64,000 nt of DNA from Yamadazyma tenuis (taxonomy: Eukaryota > Ascomycota > Pichiomycetes > Serinales > Debaryomycetaceae). Shown piece by piece: positions 1 to 11,000 of this stretch. Numbering within the stretch: position 1 is the stretch's first letter; each line of letters begins with the position of its first letter. Under the pieces are notes generated by a model. It saw only the letters and a program-made list of their open reading frames with translations, had not been told where the DNA came from and did not search any database. Both the position numbers and the translations under genes were made by a program. Location: positions 1,612,001 through 1,676,000 of the forward strand of contig NC_089461.1 in NCBI RefSeq assembly GCF_029203305.1, read 5' to 3'.

Positions 1-170
1 CTGGGCAACAACACCAGGATTTGCAAGATCCTGATGTGTTAGCTGCCATAACTAATAATGTGGCCGCGGCTGCTGCGGCTGCGGCGGTGATGAACCACCC
101 TCCAGTTGAATCCATTGACCCAAATGTGGATCCAAGCGTCCAGGATCATGATCACTCCCACTTGCGTTAA
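1..170 (+). CDS. C-terminal end of an unidentified protein (partial)
   Basis: An open frame enters from the left edge and ends at TAA 168-170. The visible 55 or so residues contain Gln/Asp-rich sequence, a run of seven alanines, and a His/Asp-rich tail ending HSHLR. Such low-complexity Ala and Gln tracts are common in yeast transcription regulators, but no domain lies in this fragment, so I give no function. The frame is continuous to the edge, and the stop is followed by an AT-rich region typical of a 3' end. Confidence 0.6.
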   Translation, partial: GQQHQDLQDPDVLAAITNNVAAAAAAAAVMNHPPVESIDPNVDPSVQDHDHSHLR

Positions 171-426
171 CCCCGGTATTTCTACCCTATTCTCCAATTT
201 TCGGCCCTCTCCCCCTTTTTGCTTTTATTCGTAATTTGAAAAATTGTACTTTATATGTATTAATATAAACCTAGAGATGTTTTGTGCGTATGTAGGATTA
301 ATCACCTTTTTTGTGCCATTTCACTCGCGCTAGACGAGATTAAGGATAACGGAAAAGATAAATAAGTGAAACTTGAGTTTTAGGGGCTTCTCATTTTTAA
401 TTACAAAACACGTCTTCCATAACATT

Positions 427-3126
427 ATGGTATCTTTAATGGATAAAGCGACCAAGAAGTTGCGTAGCAAGAAGGATGAAGACTCAGATGTTTCAAGAAG
501 TAGTAGTCTCTCGCGGTCCTTCTCAAGAAAGAGTAAAAAAGAGAAGGAGGAAAAAGACAAGAAAAGATTAAGCGGATTGAAGTATTCCAATAAAAGCAAA
601 GACTCGGTTAACCTGATAGCCTCGTCCAAGAAAAGTGTTGAATTGAAATCTAGAAAGAAGGAAGAAAAGAGAGAAGCTCCAAAACTTGAAGAACCAATAC
701 CAGTGGTACCACCTTCTAACAAACTCACAATTGCAGATGAAGAACCATCATCTCAACTCAAAGAAACTGCTGATGTTACGGCTTCTTCCAGTGAACCAGA
801 ACCTGTTAAAGCTGAGTCCACACCAAAGGAAGAAGTAGCATTGATAGAAGCCGATGTTCCTTCGCGTTACGATGACCTTTCCCCAAACACACCTCTTAGT
901 CCAACCCACCAACCACTTCCAATTCCTCTTGCCGATGAACGTCAACCTTTACTTGTCCCACCTTCGTCCTCCTCCTCAGCTATTGTCCCAACTGACCTTG
1001 ATCCTTATCAATCCACATACTTGACCTGGAACTACTTAGGAACTCCCGTCTTGAGTATTGGTCTTATTATCTTAGCTATTATTGTAATAATATTTTGTTT
1101 CCTTTATCATGATTTCAACGTAGATATCCAGAACTCAGTACATCCATCCTTGAATTCCATCAATCTCATCGGCATTAATCTGGAAGGTGTGGTGGTAAGA
1201 GTTGACTGTTCCATGCTTATTAACTATAACAACGTGTCAAACAGCATTTTTCTGAAGGGGTACATGTTGGCAGGTTTATTGGTAGGAGCGGTTCAGGTCA
1301 GACCAAAGGATCATATCAATATAACCATCAACCATTTGGAGTCTTTGAACGTTACAACTCCTGTTTTGAATGTCAATTTGACCAACAATGCTATTAGCCA
1401 ATTTGAGTTCGAATCCACGGTAAGTGTAAGTGATACCAACTTGATCCGGTTATTGAATCAATTACTCAGTGAAGATGAAAGTGAAATAAACCTCCAGGCT
1501 CTGTTCACAGCAGATATCTTCTCAAAGTTCATCATTCTTCATGATAGACCTTTATCGATGGAGCAGAACCTTACTTTCTCCAATAAGTTGGACTCGAACC
1601 TCAGCTTAGAAAATACCTCTGTCACCTACAACGAGAAAGAAAGACGAATTGAATTCAATGCTACCACGCAATATCCCAATGAACTTGCTGCAAGCTTCTT
1701 ACAAGAGTTCCCGGAATACCAGTTGATGCTTAATTGCGAGGACCGTTTGGTTCATATTGGTGACATCGATCTTCTGCTTCACACAGACGGGTTCTCAATA
1801 AGCGGGTGTGTTTCTGAATTAGATTATCCAACAGACCTGTGTTTGAACAAGTTGATGTCTGACTTGATAGAGGAGGAACAAACAGACTTGTTTGTGCGGG
1901 CATCCACTAATAGCTCGTATCCTCCTTGGCTTAACCATATCGTTACCAATGTGAATGCTAAGGTTCCAAGTGTTCCTATTGAATTGCAACCTTTAGAGTT
2001 TGATTTCCGTAATGTGGAGCATATGAATATCACCCTTACTAATTACGGCATTATTGGTAATGTCATTGGAAATACAGGTCTTCCGGTGGAGTTGAGTATC
2101 GATATGGATGTCCATAGTAGGCAGGTATTGCTCTCATGCTCTTGTTCTATTGATGATGGCACTTTGGTACTGGAATTCGAGATCTCCAAGTTGGATCCAC
2201 AGTTGGTGGCCAAGTTCTTGAGCAAAGGGGTTTTACAATTAGGCTTGAACGCTTCAGTAAATCAATTGAAAGTTAAAGTTCCGATGCTCAGGTCTTCAAT
2301 TGAAGTGTTTCATGCGCAAATGACGAGAAATATCAAATTGCAAAACAAGCTCGATATCAACCAACTTAACAAAACCGTTGAAGTCTCGAGTGTCAATATT
2401 GCTGGAATTAGCCCTGAAAAATTGGATCTTTCAGTGGAATGTTTTGTGGAAATACAGCAGCTTGGTATAACTATTGACGAAACGGTAGAGTTAAGTCTCA
2501 TTTTCAATGGTACAGAGATTGGAGTTGCATCAATAGACCGAATTTTGCCAGGAGAAGCCCTTAATATAGGTATAACAGTTTGGAAAGATAAGCACAACTA
2601 CATTAACAGGTTCATCAACCAGTTTTTATCGAAAAAGCGGCAGTTCATTGATATTGGGTTTTTGCAGCCTCAACTACTTTCCAAACTGACTATAGAAGGT
2701 ATCCTGGTCCCCGAAGTCTTTTTTATGTTCGGTAACACACAAGAGCGTGTTGACACCTTTATTGTTTCATCTACCATTCACATACTTGGATCCGACGTGG
2801 AGTTGGAGATTTTTAATCCACTCCAAAATCAGGATCTCGAGGTGGAACTCACACTGGTAAACGCTACTCACGAAGGCGAAATGATTGGAGAACTCACCAA
2901 GTCTCACTTGATGGTGCTAAAGCCTGGAATCACGAAAACCGGCCGAATCCCCATTCGTGTCACCGGGATTGGAGGTGATATTCTTAGAAAGGCCATCAAT
3001 GGACTGCTCAAAGTCAATATTGATGCAAAATTTCAATTGAGCATCGGGAGAGAAAACTACAAAAACCCATTCGAGATAGGGCTCGAATACCAAGGTAACG
3101 ACATGAAGGCCAACATTCGGTTTTGA
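427..3126 (+). CDS. Tag1-like membrane protein with a long lumenal domain
   Basis: The protein has 899 residues from ATG 427; a second in-frame ATG lies at 439 (MDKATKK), and the frame upstream of 427 has no ATG. The first ~200 residues are Lys/Ser/Glu-rich and look cytosolic. One hydrophobic segment follows at about residues 205-228. The remaining ~670 residues are beta-rich with many N-x-S/T sites. This layout and the sequence after the membrane segment resemble the fungal DUF3712 family, which includes the yeast vacuolar protein Tag1 (linked to ending autophagy). It is longer than my recollection of S. cerevisiae Tag1 (about 600 residues), mainly in the N-terminal tail and the lumenal part. 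The family call is moderately sure; the function is inferred only. Confidence 0.6.
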   Translation: MVSLMDKATKKLRSKKDEDSDVSRSSSLSRSFSRKSKKEKEEKDKKRLSGLKYSNKSKDSVNLIASSKKSVELKSRKKEEKREAPKLEEPIPVVPPSNKLTIADEEPSSQLKETADVTASSSEPEPVKAESTPKEEVALIEADVPSRYDDLSPNTPLSPTHQPLPIPLADERQPLLVPPSSSSSAIVPTDLDPYQSTYLTWNYLGTPVLSIGLIILAIIVIIFCFLYHDFNVDIQNSVHPSLNSINLIGINLEGVVVRVDCSMLINYNNVSNSIFLKGYMLAGLLVGAVQVRPKDHINITINHLESLNVTTPVLNVNLTNNAISQFEFESTVSVSDTNLIRLLNQLLSEDESEINLQALFTADIFSKFIILHDRPLSMEQNLTFSNKLDSNLSLENTSVTYNEKERRIEFNATTQYPNELAASFLQEFPEYQLMLNCEDRLVHIGDIDLLLHTDGFSISGCVSELDYPTDLCLNKLMSDLIEEEQTDLFVRASTNSSYPPWLNHIVTNVNAKVPSVPIELQPLEFDFRNVEHMNITLTNYGIIGNVIGNTGLPVELSIDMDVHSRQVLLSCSCSIDDGTLVLEFEISKLDPQLVAKFLSKGVLQLGLNASVNQLKVKVPMLRSSIEVFHAQMTRNIKLQNKLDINQLNKTVEVSSVNIAGISPEKLDLSVECFVEIQQLGITIDETVELSLIFNGTEIGVASIDRILPGEALNIGITVWKDKHNYINRFINQFLSKKRQFIDIGFLQPQLLSKLTIEGILVPEVFFMFGNTQERVDTFIVSSTIHILGSDVELEIFNPLQNQDLEVELTLVNATHEGEMIGELTKSHLMVLKPGITKTGRIPIRVTGIGGDILRKAINGLLKVNIDAKFQLSIGRENYKNPFEIGLEYQGNDMKANIRF

Positions 3127-3591
3127 AGATCGGCCAAATTTAACGAATTACGAATGTATTTATAGAGATATATTAGGGCTTATTTTAATGAAGGAAAATA
3201 AATGCGTCAAGGAAACGTAAAAATAGACGTAAAAATAGACGTCAATAAAGGCTTCAGGAATGCCTGGTAGGGATGTAGAAGAATGACTTTGAGACACCTC
3301 GACTCCAAAGTCCACCACACCAATCTAAAAGATTTGCCTCAAAGGGTGTGCTTAATTTGGAGAAATATAATACCCAACTCCAGACCTAAGCTCCATATGG
3401 AACCCCAGGAACCCCAAAAGTCTAGACCTGCGAATTATGTTTTTTACTTAAAATAGTAACAGTCGCACCAAATCTCGAGAATGTTTACACGTAAAATTTT
3501 CATTCACTGATCCCACTTTAAAACAAAGCCAACAAAGCCAACAAAAACACATCTTTTTGTTACACACCCTTCATCACACTCGCTTTAAATC
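3127..3591 (+). promoter_or_regulatory. Intergenic region and promoter of the CFEM gene
   Basis: This 465-bp region holds the 3' end of the Tag1-like gene and the promoter of the CFEM gene. A 12-bp direct repeat (gtaaaaatagac) lies near 3218-3242. A doubled aaagccaac lies just before 3545. No other gene is visible. Confidence 0.5.
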
Positions 3592-4350
3592 ATGAAGGTC
3601 TCCTCGTTGTCATCCTCGGTCGTTTTGGTCTTAGCTGCTGCGCAATACGCTGTTGCCACCCCTCCAGCCTGTTTGTTGGCTTGTGTATCACAAGTTACCA
3701 AAAAATCAGACTGTTCTGCTTTGAACGATTTGTCATGTATTTGTGGTACTCAATACGACAAAGTCGAAGACTGCTTGAACAGCATCTGTCCTGAAGGTGT
3801 TAGTGATACTGCCGTGTCTGCTTTCGAAAGTGTATGTTCACCATATGCTAAGTCGTCATCGTCTTCGTCATCATCCACACAAGCGTCGTCTTCTTCCAAA
3901 GCTTCTTCTTCTTCCGAAGCGCCTTCTTCTTCATCCACCACCTCGTCGTCTTCGTCTTCGTCGTCGAGCTCTTCTGCTGAAGTGAGCTCTTCCACCCAGG
4001 TGAGCTCGTCTACCGAGTTGTCATCTTCTTCATCTACTGTTGAGTCTTCGTCTTCCGCTATCAGTAGCTCATCCGAAGCTTCTTCTTCAGTCGAATCCTC
4101 TAGTGAGTACTCGTCTTCCGAAGAGTTGTCTTCTACTGTAGCTGATTCTAGTTCAGAAGAACCAGCCACATCCGAAGATTCTACAAGTCTTGCAGCCGTT
4201 GCTGTCACCACTTCTTCCAAGAGCTCTTCCACTTCGTCAGCAGATCCAACCTCGACGTCTATTGCTGAAAAGACCTCTAGTGATATGGCCAACAACAAGG
4301 CTGTTTCTTTCGGAGCTGTGATTGGTTTGATGGTCGCTGCTTTGGTTTAA
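3592..4350 (+). CDS. CFEM-domain, Ser-rich, GPI-type cell-wall protein
   Basis: The 252-residue precursor starts with a hydrophobic signal peptide (about residues 1-22, ending near AVA-TPP). A CFEM domain follows at about 23-85 with the full set of eight cysteines, including the D-x-x-C-x-C core (NDLSCIC) whose Asp contacts haem iron in characterised CFEM haemophores. Residues ~88-225 are almost pure Ser with Glu, Thr and Ala, as in heavily O-glycosylated wall spacers. The C-terminus is a hydrophobic tail after small residues (ANNKAVSFGA...), typical of a GPI-attachment signal. CFEM proteins of Candida-type yeasts bind haem for iron uptake or act as wall structural proteins; which applies here cannot be read from sequence. 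Confidence 0.88.
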   Translation: MKVSSLSSSVVLVLAAAQYAVATPPACLLACVSQVTKKSDCSALNDLSCICGTQYDKVEDCLNSICPEGVSDTAVSAFESVCSPYAKSSSSSSSSTQASSSSKASSSSEAPSSSSTTSSSSSSSSSSSAEVSSSTQVSSSTELSSSSSTVESSSSAISSSSEASSSVESSSEYSSSEELSSTVADSSSEEPATSEDSTSLAAVAVTTSSKSSSTSSADPTSTSIAEKTSSDMANNKAVSFGAVIGLMVAALV

Positions 4351-5122
4351 GGGGATGTCTATTTGTAGTAGATATCAAGGGTTAATAATATCATCTTGTG
4401 GGTAAACACTGGCACTTCTTGCTGGTGTGCCCAGTTTATACCATTTTAGGCTAGGTTTAGGAAATAGATATCCTGTAAAAGAAAAGTGCGGTCTGCACTC
4501 GTAGTTTCATTCAACCCACCTTGCATTTAGGGGTATCGAGATTGCCAATTGACTGTGACTTTTTTGAAGGGGGGATTCGTAAAAGTCACAAATTTCACAC
4601 TTTTCTATGCAACTGAGTAGTCCAAACAAAATTTATAACAATAATTTATTCTACAGGGGAGGTAAAATCACCAAAAAATCATCACCAGGTACCGAAGAGA
4701 ATTTAAGGTTCAAGACCGGTCCAACAGCAGTCAAAATCAATAATTTCTTGCCAGTAATCTGTATTATTATGGATCGGTGTTCCGGTTGCTCATGCTCACT
4801 CATGGACGCTTTTTGCAGCAATCAACGAAAAACCGGGACACCGGTTTACCCAAAATTGACCTGAATTTGTCGTACTTTAAATTGAGTTGCCACCAAATAA
4901 ACCGGTGGCCGTGACTCTGGATAATTAGGGTAGAGCAACCAATAAGCATATAAGATCCCTTGGAACCGTTCGCTTTCTTGCGTTATAATTGAATCAATTA
5001 CGATTTCATTCTATCGGAGTCTCCGCGGATTCATTTTACAGATAAGAAAATACAAATACATTTTAATATAAGGTATTGTAACTCCCCTTTGATCTGACAA
5101 GAACATCTACCCTTGAATAGAT
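4351..5122 (+). promoter_or_regulatory. Long upstream region of guanine deaminase
   Basis: This 772-bp region contains five CCGG cores between 4715 and 4906, three of them full ACCGGT palindromes at 4715, 4840 and 4901. It also has a GCCACC/GGTGGC inverted repeat (4889-4909), a GATAA at 4920 and a GATAAG at 5041. GATAAG is the core bound by nitrogen-regulatory GATA factors, which would suit a purine catabolic gene. An 85-codon frame at 4607-4864 is probably chance. No RNA gene was recognised. Confidence 0.45.
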
Positions 5123-6625
5123 ATGCAATTAAGAAAAGATAAATGGTCTTATGATCACGAAAAGGACAGCCCGAGGGCCATGGAATCCATTCCATACAGC
5201 CTTTACTATGGAACTTTTGTCGACACCCCAGAGCTTGGAGAGATCAGAATCAGGACCAAGTGTTTAATAGGAGTCAACCAACAAGGAGTCATTGATTTTA
5301 TTCACCCTGATGTGGAACAGCCGTCAGTGCTTGAAGTGTTCAAACACAACTACGTCCACTTTGATAGTGTTCAATCGTACTTTAAGTATGTGGATGTGTC
5401 TAAGAGCCCCAGTCAATTTTTCTTCCCCGGTTTCATTGACACACACATTCACGCTTCACAGTACCCCAATGTCGGTATAGGTTTGAACATTCCCCTTTTG
5501 GACTGGTTGAAAATCTATACCTTTTCTTTGGAGAACTCCTTCAACAAGGAAAACTTTAAGGTTGCTAAGGATATTTACACCAAAGTGATCAAGAAGACTT
5601 TAACCAACGGAACAACTTGTGCTTCGTACTTCACCACCATTGATACCGACACCAGTAAGTTGTTTGGAGACTTATTGTTGGAGTTTGGCCAAAGAGGATT
5701 TGTGGGTAAGGTTTGTATGAACCACAATACTGATTATCCTGAGTACCAAGAAACCGAAGCAGAAAGTTTAAATTCCATCAAACACTTGATAGAGTACTTT
5801 GATGGCAAAAACCCCGAACCAGAAACATTGGTAAAGCCAATAATCACTCCACGGTTTGCTCCCGTTTGCACCAGGTCGTTATTGAAGAAGTTGGGCCAGG
5901 TTTCAACTGAAAACAACTTACCAATTCAAACTCATATTAGTGAGAACAAGGGAGAAATCCAGTTGGTGAAAAAGTTGTTTCCAGAATGCCAGAACTATGC
6001 TTCTGTTTATGATGACCATAACTTACTTTCCAGTTCCACGATCTTGGCTCACGCAATCCATTTATCGGACCTGGAATGTAAGTTGATTAAGAAGAAAAGC
6101 TGCTCCATCAGTCACTGTCCTACTTCCAATACTTTTATTGCCAGTGGAGAAGCTCCTGTAAAGCAGTACTTGTATAAGCACAAGATCAATGTTAGTTTAG
6201 GAACGGATATCAGTGGTGGTTTTGACCCGCTGATTTTGGGAATTGTGAGACAAAGTATCTTGGTAAGTCACCACTTGTCGATGAAAACCAATAACAACTC
6301 CGACAAGTTAAGCTTGAACGATGCTCTTTACATGAGTACTCAAGCAGGTGCCATTGCTGTTGGTATGGAGTCTGAGATTGGGACATTTGATATTGGGAAG
6401 AAGTTTGACTCTCAATTGATTGATTTGGGAGGAATGAGCAGCAGCATTGATTTGTTTGATTGGCAACTTCCTAATAAAAGTGACGATCAAGACGAGTTGC
6501 AGTCAAAGATCCTCAACTTGTTGAACAAGTGGGTATTTTCTGGAGATGATAGAAACTGTTTGAAAGTTTATGTCAATGGCAGGTTAGTTTTGGATAAGTC
6601 CAATCAATGGGTATTAGTTAATTAA
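5123..6625 (+). CDS. GUD1: Guanine deaminase
   Basis: The 500-residue cytosolic enzyme hydrolyses guanine to xanthine and ammonia. It belongs to the amidohydrolase (TIM-barrel, zinc) superfamily. Visible metal ligands are the HxH pair in DTHIHA (H108, H110), H271 in QTHISEN, a His in LAHAIHL (about 309) and an Asp in SLGTDISGG (about 361). SHCPTSN is also conserved in the family. The length matches yeast Gud1 (489). An in-frame CTG at 6230 falls in DP-x-IL, where guanine deaminases usually have Ser, supporting CUG-to-Ser decoding. It converges on a purine nucleoside permease 72 bp away, suggesting a purine-use pair. Confidence 0.93.
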   Translation: MQLRKDKWSYDHEKDSPRAMESIPYSLYYGTFVDTPELGEIRIRTKCLIGVNQQGVIDFIHPDVEQPSVLEVFKHNYVHFDSVQSYFKYVDVSKSPSQFFFPGFIDTHIHASQYPNVGIGLNIPLLDWLKIYTFSLENSFNKENFKVAKDIYTKVIKKTLTNGTTCASYFTTIDTDTSKLFGDLLLEFGQRGFVGKVCMNHNTDYPEYQETEAESLNSIKHLIEYFDGKNPEPETLVKPIITPRFAPVCTRSLLKKLGQVSTENNLPIQTHISENKGEIQLVKKLFPECQNYASVYDDHNLLSSSTILAHAIHLSDLECKLIKKKSCSISHCPTSNTFIASGEAPVKQYLYKHKINVSLGTDISGGFDPLILGIVRQSILVSHHLSMKTNNNSDKLSLNDALYMSTQAGAIAVGMESEIGTFDIGKKFDSQLIDLGGMSSSIDLFDWQLPNKSDDQDELQSKILNLLNKWVFSGDDRNCLKVYVNGRLVLDKSNQWVLVN

Positions 6626-6697
6626 AAGAGTACTTTATTACTTCTAGGTTTAGGTAGGTTATCTAATAAATATCAAAAATTAAGTGTTTTGCAGACT

Positions 6698-7891
6698 CTA
6701 ATGGATAGTGTAGTTGTGTTTGCCAAAATTGGGGGTTCCTCCAAGGCTGCCGAAGATGTCTCCCACATAATTCAGACATTTAACTCCTTCAGCGTAAACC
6801 TCATCCCAATTCTCCACTATATCTTCAACAACAGGGTATCCTCCCAAGAATAAGTTATCTAATGCCAACTGGAATCCTCCCTTGTTGAAATTATTGAAAA
6901 AATCCACAGAATCGTCAACCGATGGTGGAGGTTTCACAAAATTGGAAATGCTTCTCATTACAATTATCCGATCAAAGGACACTCTGTGCAGCTTTGCCAT
7001 ACGCAACAACGACTCCAAAGTCCCATTCTCTTCCTGAGCAGAAGAACAGTAGTATGCTGTGTTGTTGGTGACCATCAGAGTATAGTCCATGAAGAAGTCG
7101 CTCATTCTATGTCCGAAAAAATAGTTGTCCAGAGTGGTAACATCACAAGCCATCACAGTTGGGGGTTCTCCCCCAGGACCATCATACATGTTTCTTAACA
7201 AGATGTTCTGAGGAGTTCCTGATTGTAACGAAGCCTCATTCTTCTTTGCTGCTCTAATTGCCCTATCTCTCAAGTGTTCATTGAGTTCATAAATTTCCGT
7301 ACCATAAACGGCATCTGGGTAGGTGAAAGGGTCCTTGGCACCATAACTAAAATAGCCAGATGGCCAATCTTTGTACGCAACCGGTAATTCTCTGGAATCT
7401 ATTTGGTACATAAGTCCCACTTGAATAGCATATTTGGCAAATGTTACCGAACCAGTGGTTACTCTCAGTGGTTCCCCGCCACCGATACCATTGAGAAGGA
7501 AGTATGTCCTTGATAAGTCGAACTGAGGATTAAGGAGAAGTGCCATCATTGAGTTGGAGGCATTAATTTCGCCTTCTCCCGTGGTCATATGGCAAATACT
7601 GTAGTCTTGAACACAATGAACTTGTGGGAAGAGGAGGGACAATCCTGGAACTGTTATATGATGGGGGAAGTCTATTTTGCTGTTCCAAGCTTCTTGTTCT
7701 GGTATAAACATTGTAATGATGAATACTTTCGGCAGGATGCCATGAGATTGAACTAAGGAAGTAGAAAACCTAAACGGTAACGAGGTACACTTGAAAGCTC
7801 CCAACACAATGAAGAGAACTACCCAGAGCAAGAGACCAGCGCTTCCCTTCGAGCGTGCGGTAAACAGCGGTGATATTGGCAGTTGTTTCAT
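6698..7891 (-). CDS. Purine nucleoside permease (NUP family)
   Basis: The protein has 397 residues from the ATG at 7891. An upstream in-frame GTG is the only other possible start and is unlikely. One hydrophobic segment lies at about residues 19-34. The rest matches the fungal NUP family, of which the Candida albicans nucleoside permease is the characterised member: FIITMFIPEQEAW, LNGIGGGEPLRVTTGSVTFAKYAIQVGL, DGPGGEPPTVMACDVTTLDNYF and the TAYYCSSAQEENGT region. The fold of this family resembles nucleoside phosphorylases rather than a multi-pass transporter, so whether it is a true permease or a secreted or anchored nucleoside-binding or cleaving protein is open. It is a convergent neighbour of guanine deaminase and shares a 139-bp divergent promoter with SMC6. 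Confidence 0.85.
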   Translation of the reverse strand: MKQLPISPLFTARSKGSAGLLLWVVLFIVLGAFKCTSLPFRFSTSLVQSHGILPKVFIITMFIPEQEAWNSKIDFPHHITVPGLSLLFPQVHCVQDYSICHMTTGEGEINASNSMMALLLNPQFDLSRTYFLLNGIGGGEPLRVTTGSVTFAKYAIQVGLMYQIDSRELPVAYKDWPSGYFSYGAKDPFTYPDAVYGTEIYELNEHLRDRAIRAAKKNEASLQSGTPQNILLRNMYDGPGGEPPTVMACDVTTLDNYFFGHRMSDFFMDYTLMVTNNTAYYCSSAQEENGTLESLLRMAKLHRVSFDRIIVMRSISNFVKPPPSVDDSVDFFNNFNKGGFQLALDNLFLGGYPVVEDIVENWDEVYAEGVKCLNYVGDIFGSLGGTPNFGKHNYTIH

Positions 7892-8030
7892 CTCTATTAT
7901 TGTGCTCGTTAAAATTCTTGGGTCTTGACTCACAAGAGAGGGAGATCCCTAATCACGTGACCGGACCAACGCAGTCAAATGCAACAACCCAAACACGCGC
8001 GCTGATGTGAAGATACAAACACATCTATCT
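7892..8030. promoter_or_regulatory. Divergent promoter, nucleoside permease / SMC6
   Basis: This 139-bp bidirectional promoter has a perfect TCACGTGA at 7953-7960 (E-box, Cbf1-type core). A GC-rich acgcgcgc stretch sits just before SMC6, similar but not identical to an MCB cell-cycle box. Confidence 0.45.
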
Positions 8031-11000
8031 ATGCCAAAGCGAAGTGCTGACCGTGGGTCACCCGACCTATTGGACAGCATTATGAAGCGTACGAAGATGA
8101 GTCAGAGTATCAACGGTGTCGGGAATGTGGATGGAAATACCGAGGATGAGGATTTGAGTGCTTCAGAGTCAAGTTCTTTCTCTGGTAGTGATTCTGAAGA
8201 TGAAGGTGAAAACTCTGGATTGAGCGATTCTGAAACCAGCAATACCGAAGGGACCGAAACAAATGGTATTATGGAAAAGTTCCACGCAGGAGTCATTGAA
8301 AAAATCAGTTTAAAAAACTTTATGTGTCATGATTTCTTTGAATTGGAGTTAGGTCCTCGTTTGAATTTTATAATTGGAAGGAACGGATCAGGAAAGAGTG
8401 CAATTATCACCGGTATTTCGGTTGGACTTGGTGCCAAGGCTAGTGATACCAGTAGAGGGTCTAGTATTCAGGATTTAATCAAGGACGGTAAGTCTATGGC
8501 AAGGGTTACAATCGTGTTCAGAAATAAGGGAATTGATTCTTATCAGCCCGAAGTCTTTGGTGAACGGATTATTATAGAGAGAAGACTTATAAGGAAAGGT
8601 GGGGGAGGTTATTATATCAAAAACAATCACGGGAAAACCGTGTCCACAAAGAAATCAGACATTGATCAAATATTACAAAAGTATAATATTAGGGTCGATA
8701 ACCCTTTATCGTTTTTATCTCAAGACAAGGCAAGAGAATTCTTAACTTCGGCCAATAGTAAGGAAAAGTTTCGTTATTTCATGCAGGGAACATCGGTGGA
8801 GGACATCATTGACAATTATTCTCAAGCTCAGACCAACATCCAAGAGATATCTAGTCAGTTGACTGCAGCCCAGAATCATGAGTCTATTGCCAGGAAGAAA
8901 TATAATGACAGTTTGGAAGTGTACGAAAAGTTCCGACAATCGGATCAATTGAGAGAGAAGTTGTCTCTTTTGAATGGTAAGGTGTTTTGGTTTAATGTCA
9001 CCAAAATTGAGCAGCTCATGCAAAAGAGGAACAACGAAATTTCGACTCTTCGAGCGAGTATCTCCAAAATAGAGTCCTCATGCGCAGATAAACAAGTATC
9101 AAAAGAGCTGGCTGCTGACGAGAAACTCAAGATCAGAGAGGAGAATGTCAAGCACTCGGAAACTCTTCACCAGTTGGTCCTTGAACAAAAACCTGTAGAG
9201 GCTGAACAAGAGAAAACCAAGGTATCTTACGAAGAAATAGTTTCTGAAATTAAATCCAATCAAGGCAATATTGATGAATATAAGAAAAAAATTGAAGAAT
9301 TCCAACACAAATTGATACAAGAGATACAAAAGCTGAAAGATAATACCTCAGAGACAAGAGGTCAGAAAATTGCTCGTTTGGAAGGTGAGGTGAAGCAGCT
9401 CAAGCTAAAGAAGCGGGAAATTTTGATGGCTGGTTCCAAGTTCAACCTGGGTCACCAAGATCTGCCTGAGTATATACAAGCACATCAGCGTTACAGTGAA
9501 TGTAATGAAAGCATCCGTGAGTTGTCTAACAAGCTAACCTCTTTGAATAGGGCCAAGAGTGATAAGTTTAGTCCATGGGGTAATACAATCAAGAGATTGG
9601 TGCACGATATCCGTCAAGATAAATCATGGCATCAGACTCCACTTGGACCAATTGGCTCTTATGTGAACGTTAAAGAGAATTTTTCGAGCTGGAAAGATTT
9701 AATCAATGCCGTATTAAACAAGAGCTTAGATTCTTTCTTGGTGTGTGATGAGCATGACCGTCGGAAGCTTTTGAACTTATCAAGAAAAGCAGGGATTGAG
9801 ATCAGCATCATCTCCAGAAGAATTGAAGCCTTTGATTTCAAGAATGGAATACCCAGAGGTGAAACAACCTTAGTGGATATGTTGAATGTCTCTAATCCTC
9901 AAATTTTGTACACTTTGATTGATATCAATAACATTGAACAGTCTGTCATCACCGAGCATAGTGATAAAGCCTTCGCTTTGGCCAAGGTTGCAAATGTTAA
10001 CAATGTTTACTCCAAAATATCGAAATCCAGTGGAAGAAGAACAAAAACAATCGGTAATTCCAATTCTATTGCCAATGACCCAGTTCATTATTTCAAAAAT
10101 GCTCCTTACAAGTTTTCCGAGGATATGGCAGCTATTGATAGAGACATAAAAGAAACACAGGTTCAAATAAAGACAGAAAATATCCGACTCGAGGCTATCA
10201 AGTCTGAGTTAAAGCTAGTTCGGAAACAATTTGAGCTCGATAAAGAGAAGTTTCAAGAGGAAATGAAGGAGGTGAATAATGAGATAAAAGAAAAGGAAAA
10301 TGAGTTGAATGATCTGGTGTTGAACGATGAAAGTGCCGAAGATCCAATTACTGTAATAGAGTCTACCATTAAAGATTATGAGGAACAAATTCAAAGCTGT
10401 AAGAATATGGTGTTATCATTAGGAAATGATCTTAGCTTAGCAAAGGCCAATCTAGATTGTGCGGACTCCACACTCCAGGCATTAGATGATGAAATCCAAA
10501 AGGTCAAGGGCTTAGTGGCAGAAAATGAAGAAACTGAGTCTAAACTACTGGACCTAATAATCAAATTGGATGTGGAAGTAACAAAGTTAAAGAATGAGAA
10601 GGGCAAAATTCTAGAGTCAGTAGCCAGCCATGAAGAGAAATTGGAGACCTTGAATGAAAAGCTTGAAGAAAACCAGAAAAGTGCACAAGAAATATGTGAA
10701 AGAAGTATAGTCCCAATCTCCCCAGATGACACTGCACAGTCCATTCAAACAGAGTACATGGCAACTCAAGAAGCCGTACAACAAGCTGAGAGTATGGTTG
10801 GAATCACATTTGAAGAAGCTCAAATGCAATATGACAAGTGCAAACTTGATTTGATTGAAGCAGAAGATATTAACCGTGAACTTCATACGTTAGAAACCAA
10901 TCTTTTGAGTGAACATGTTTTGAGATTAAACTATTTGAGACAAAAAATCCTCCATAATATTAAGGATGTTTCACACTCTTTCGAAGAAGCGTTGGACGCC

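Noticed and set aside
3750..4298. Acidic frame antisense to the CFEM gene
   Set aside because: It is the reverse-strand reading of the Ser-codon tract.
4607..4864. 85-codon frame upstream of guanine deaminase
   Set aside because: It has an ATG, but its composition is ordinary intergenic, no domain is visible, and it overlaps the CCGG motif cluster of the promoter.
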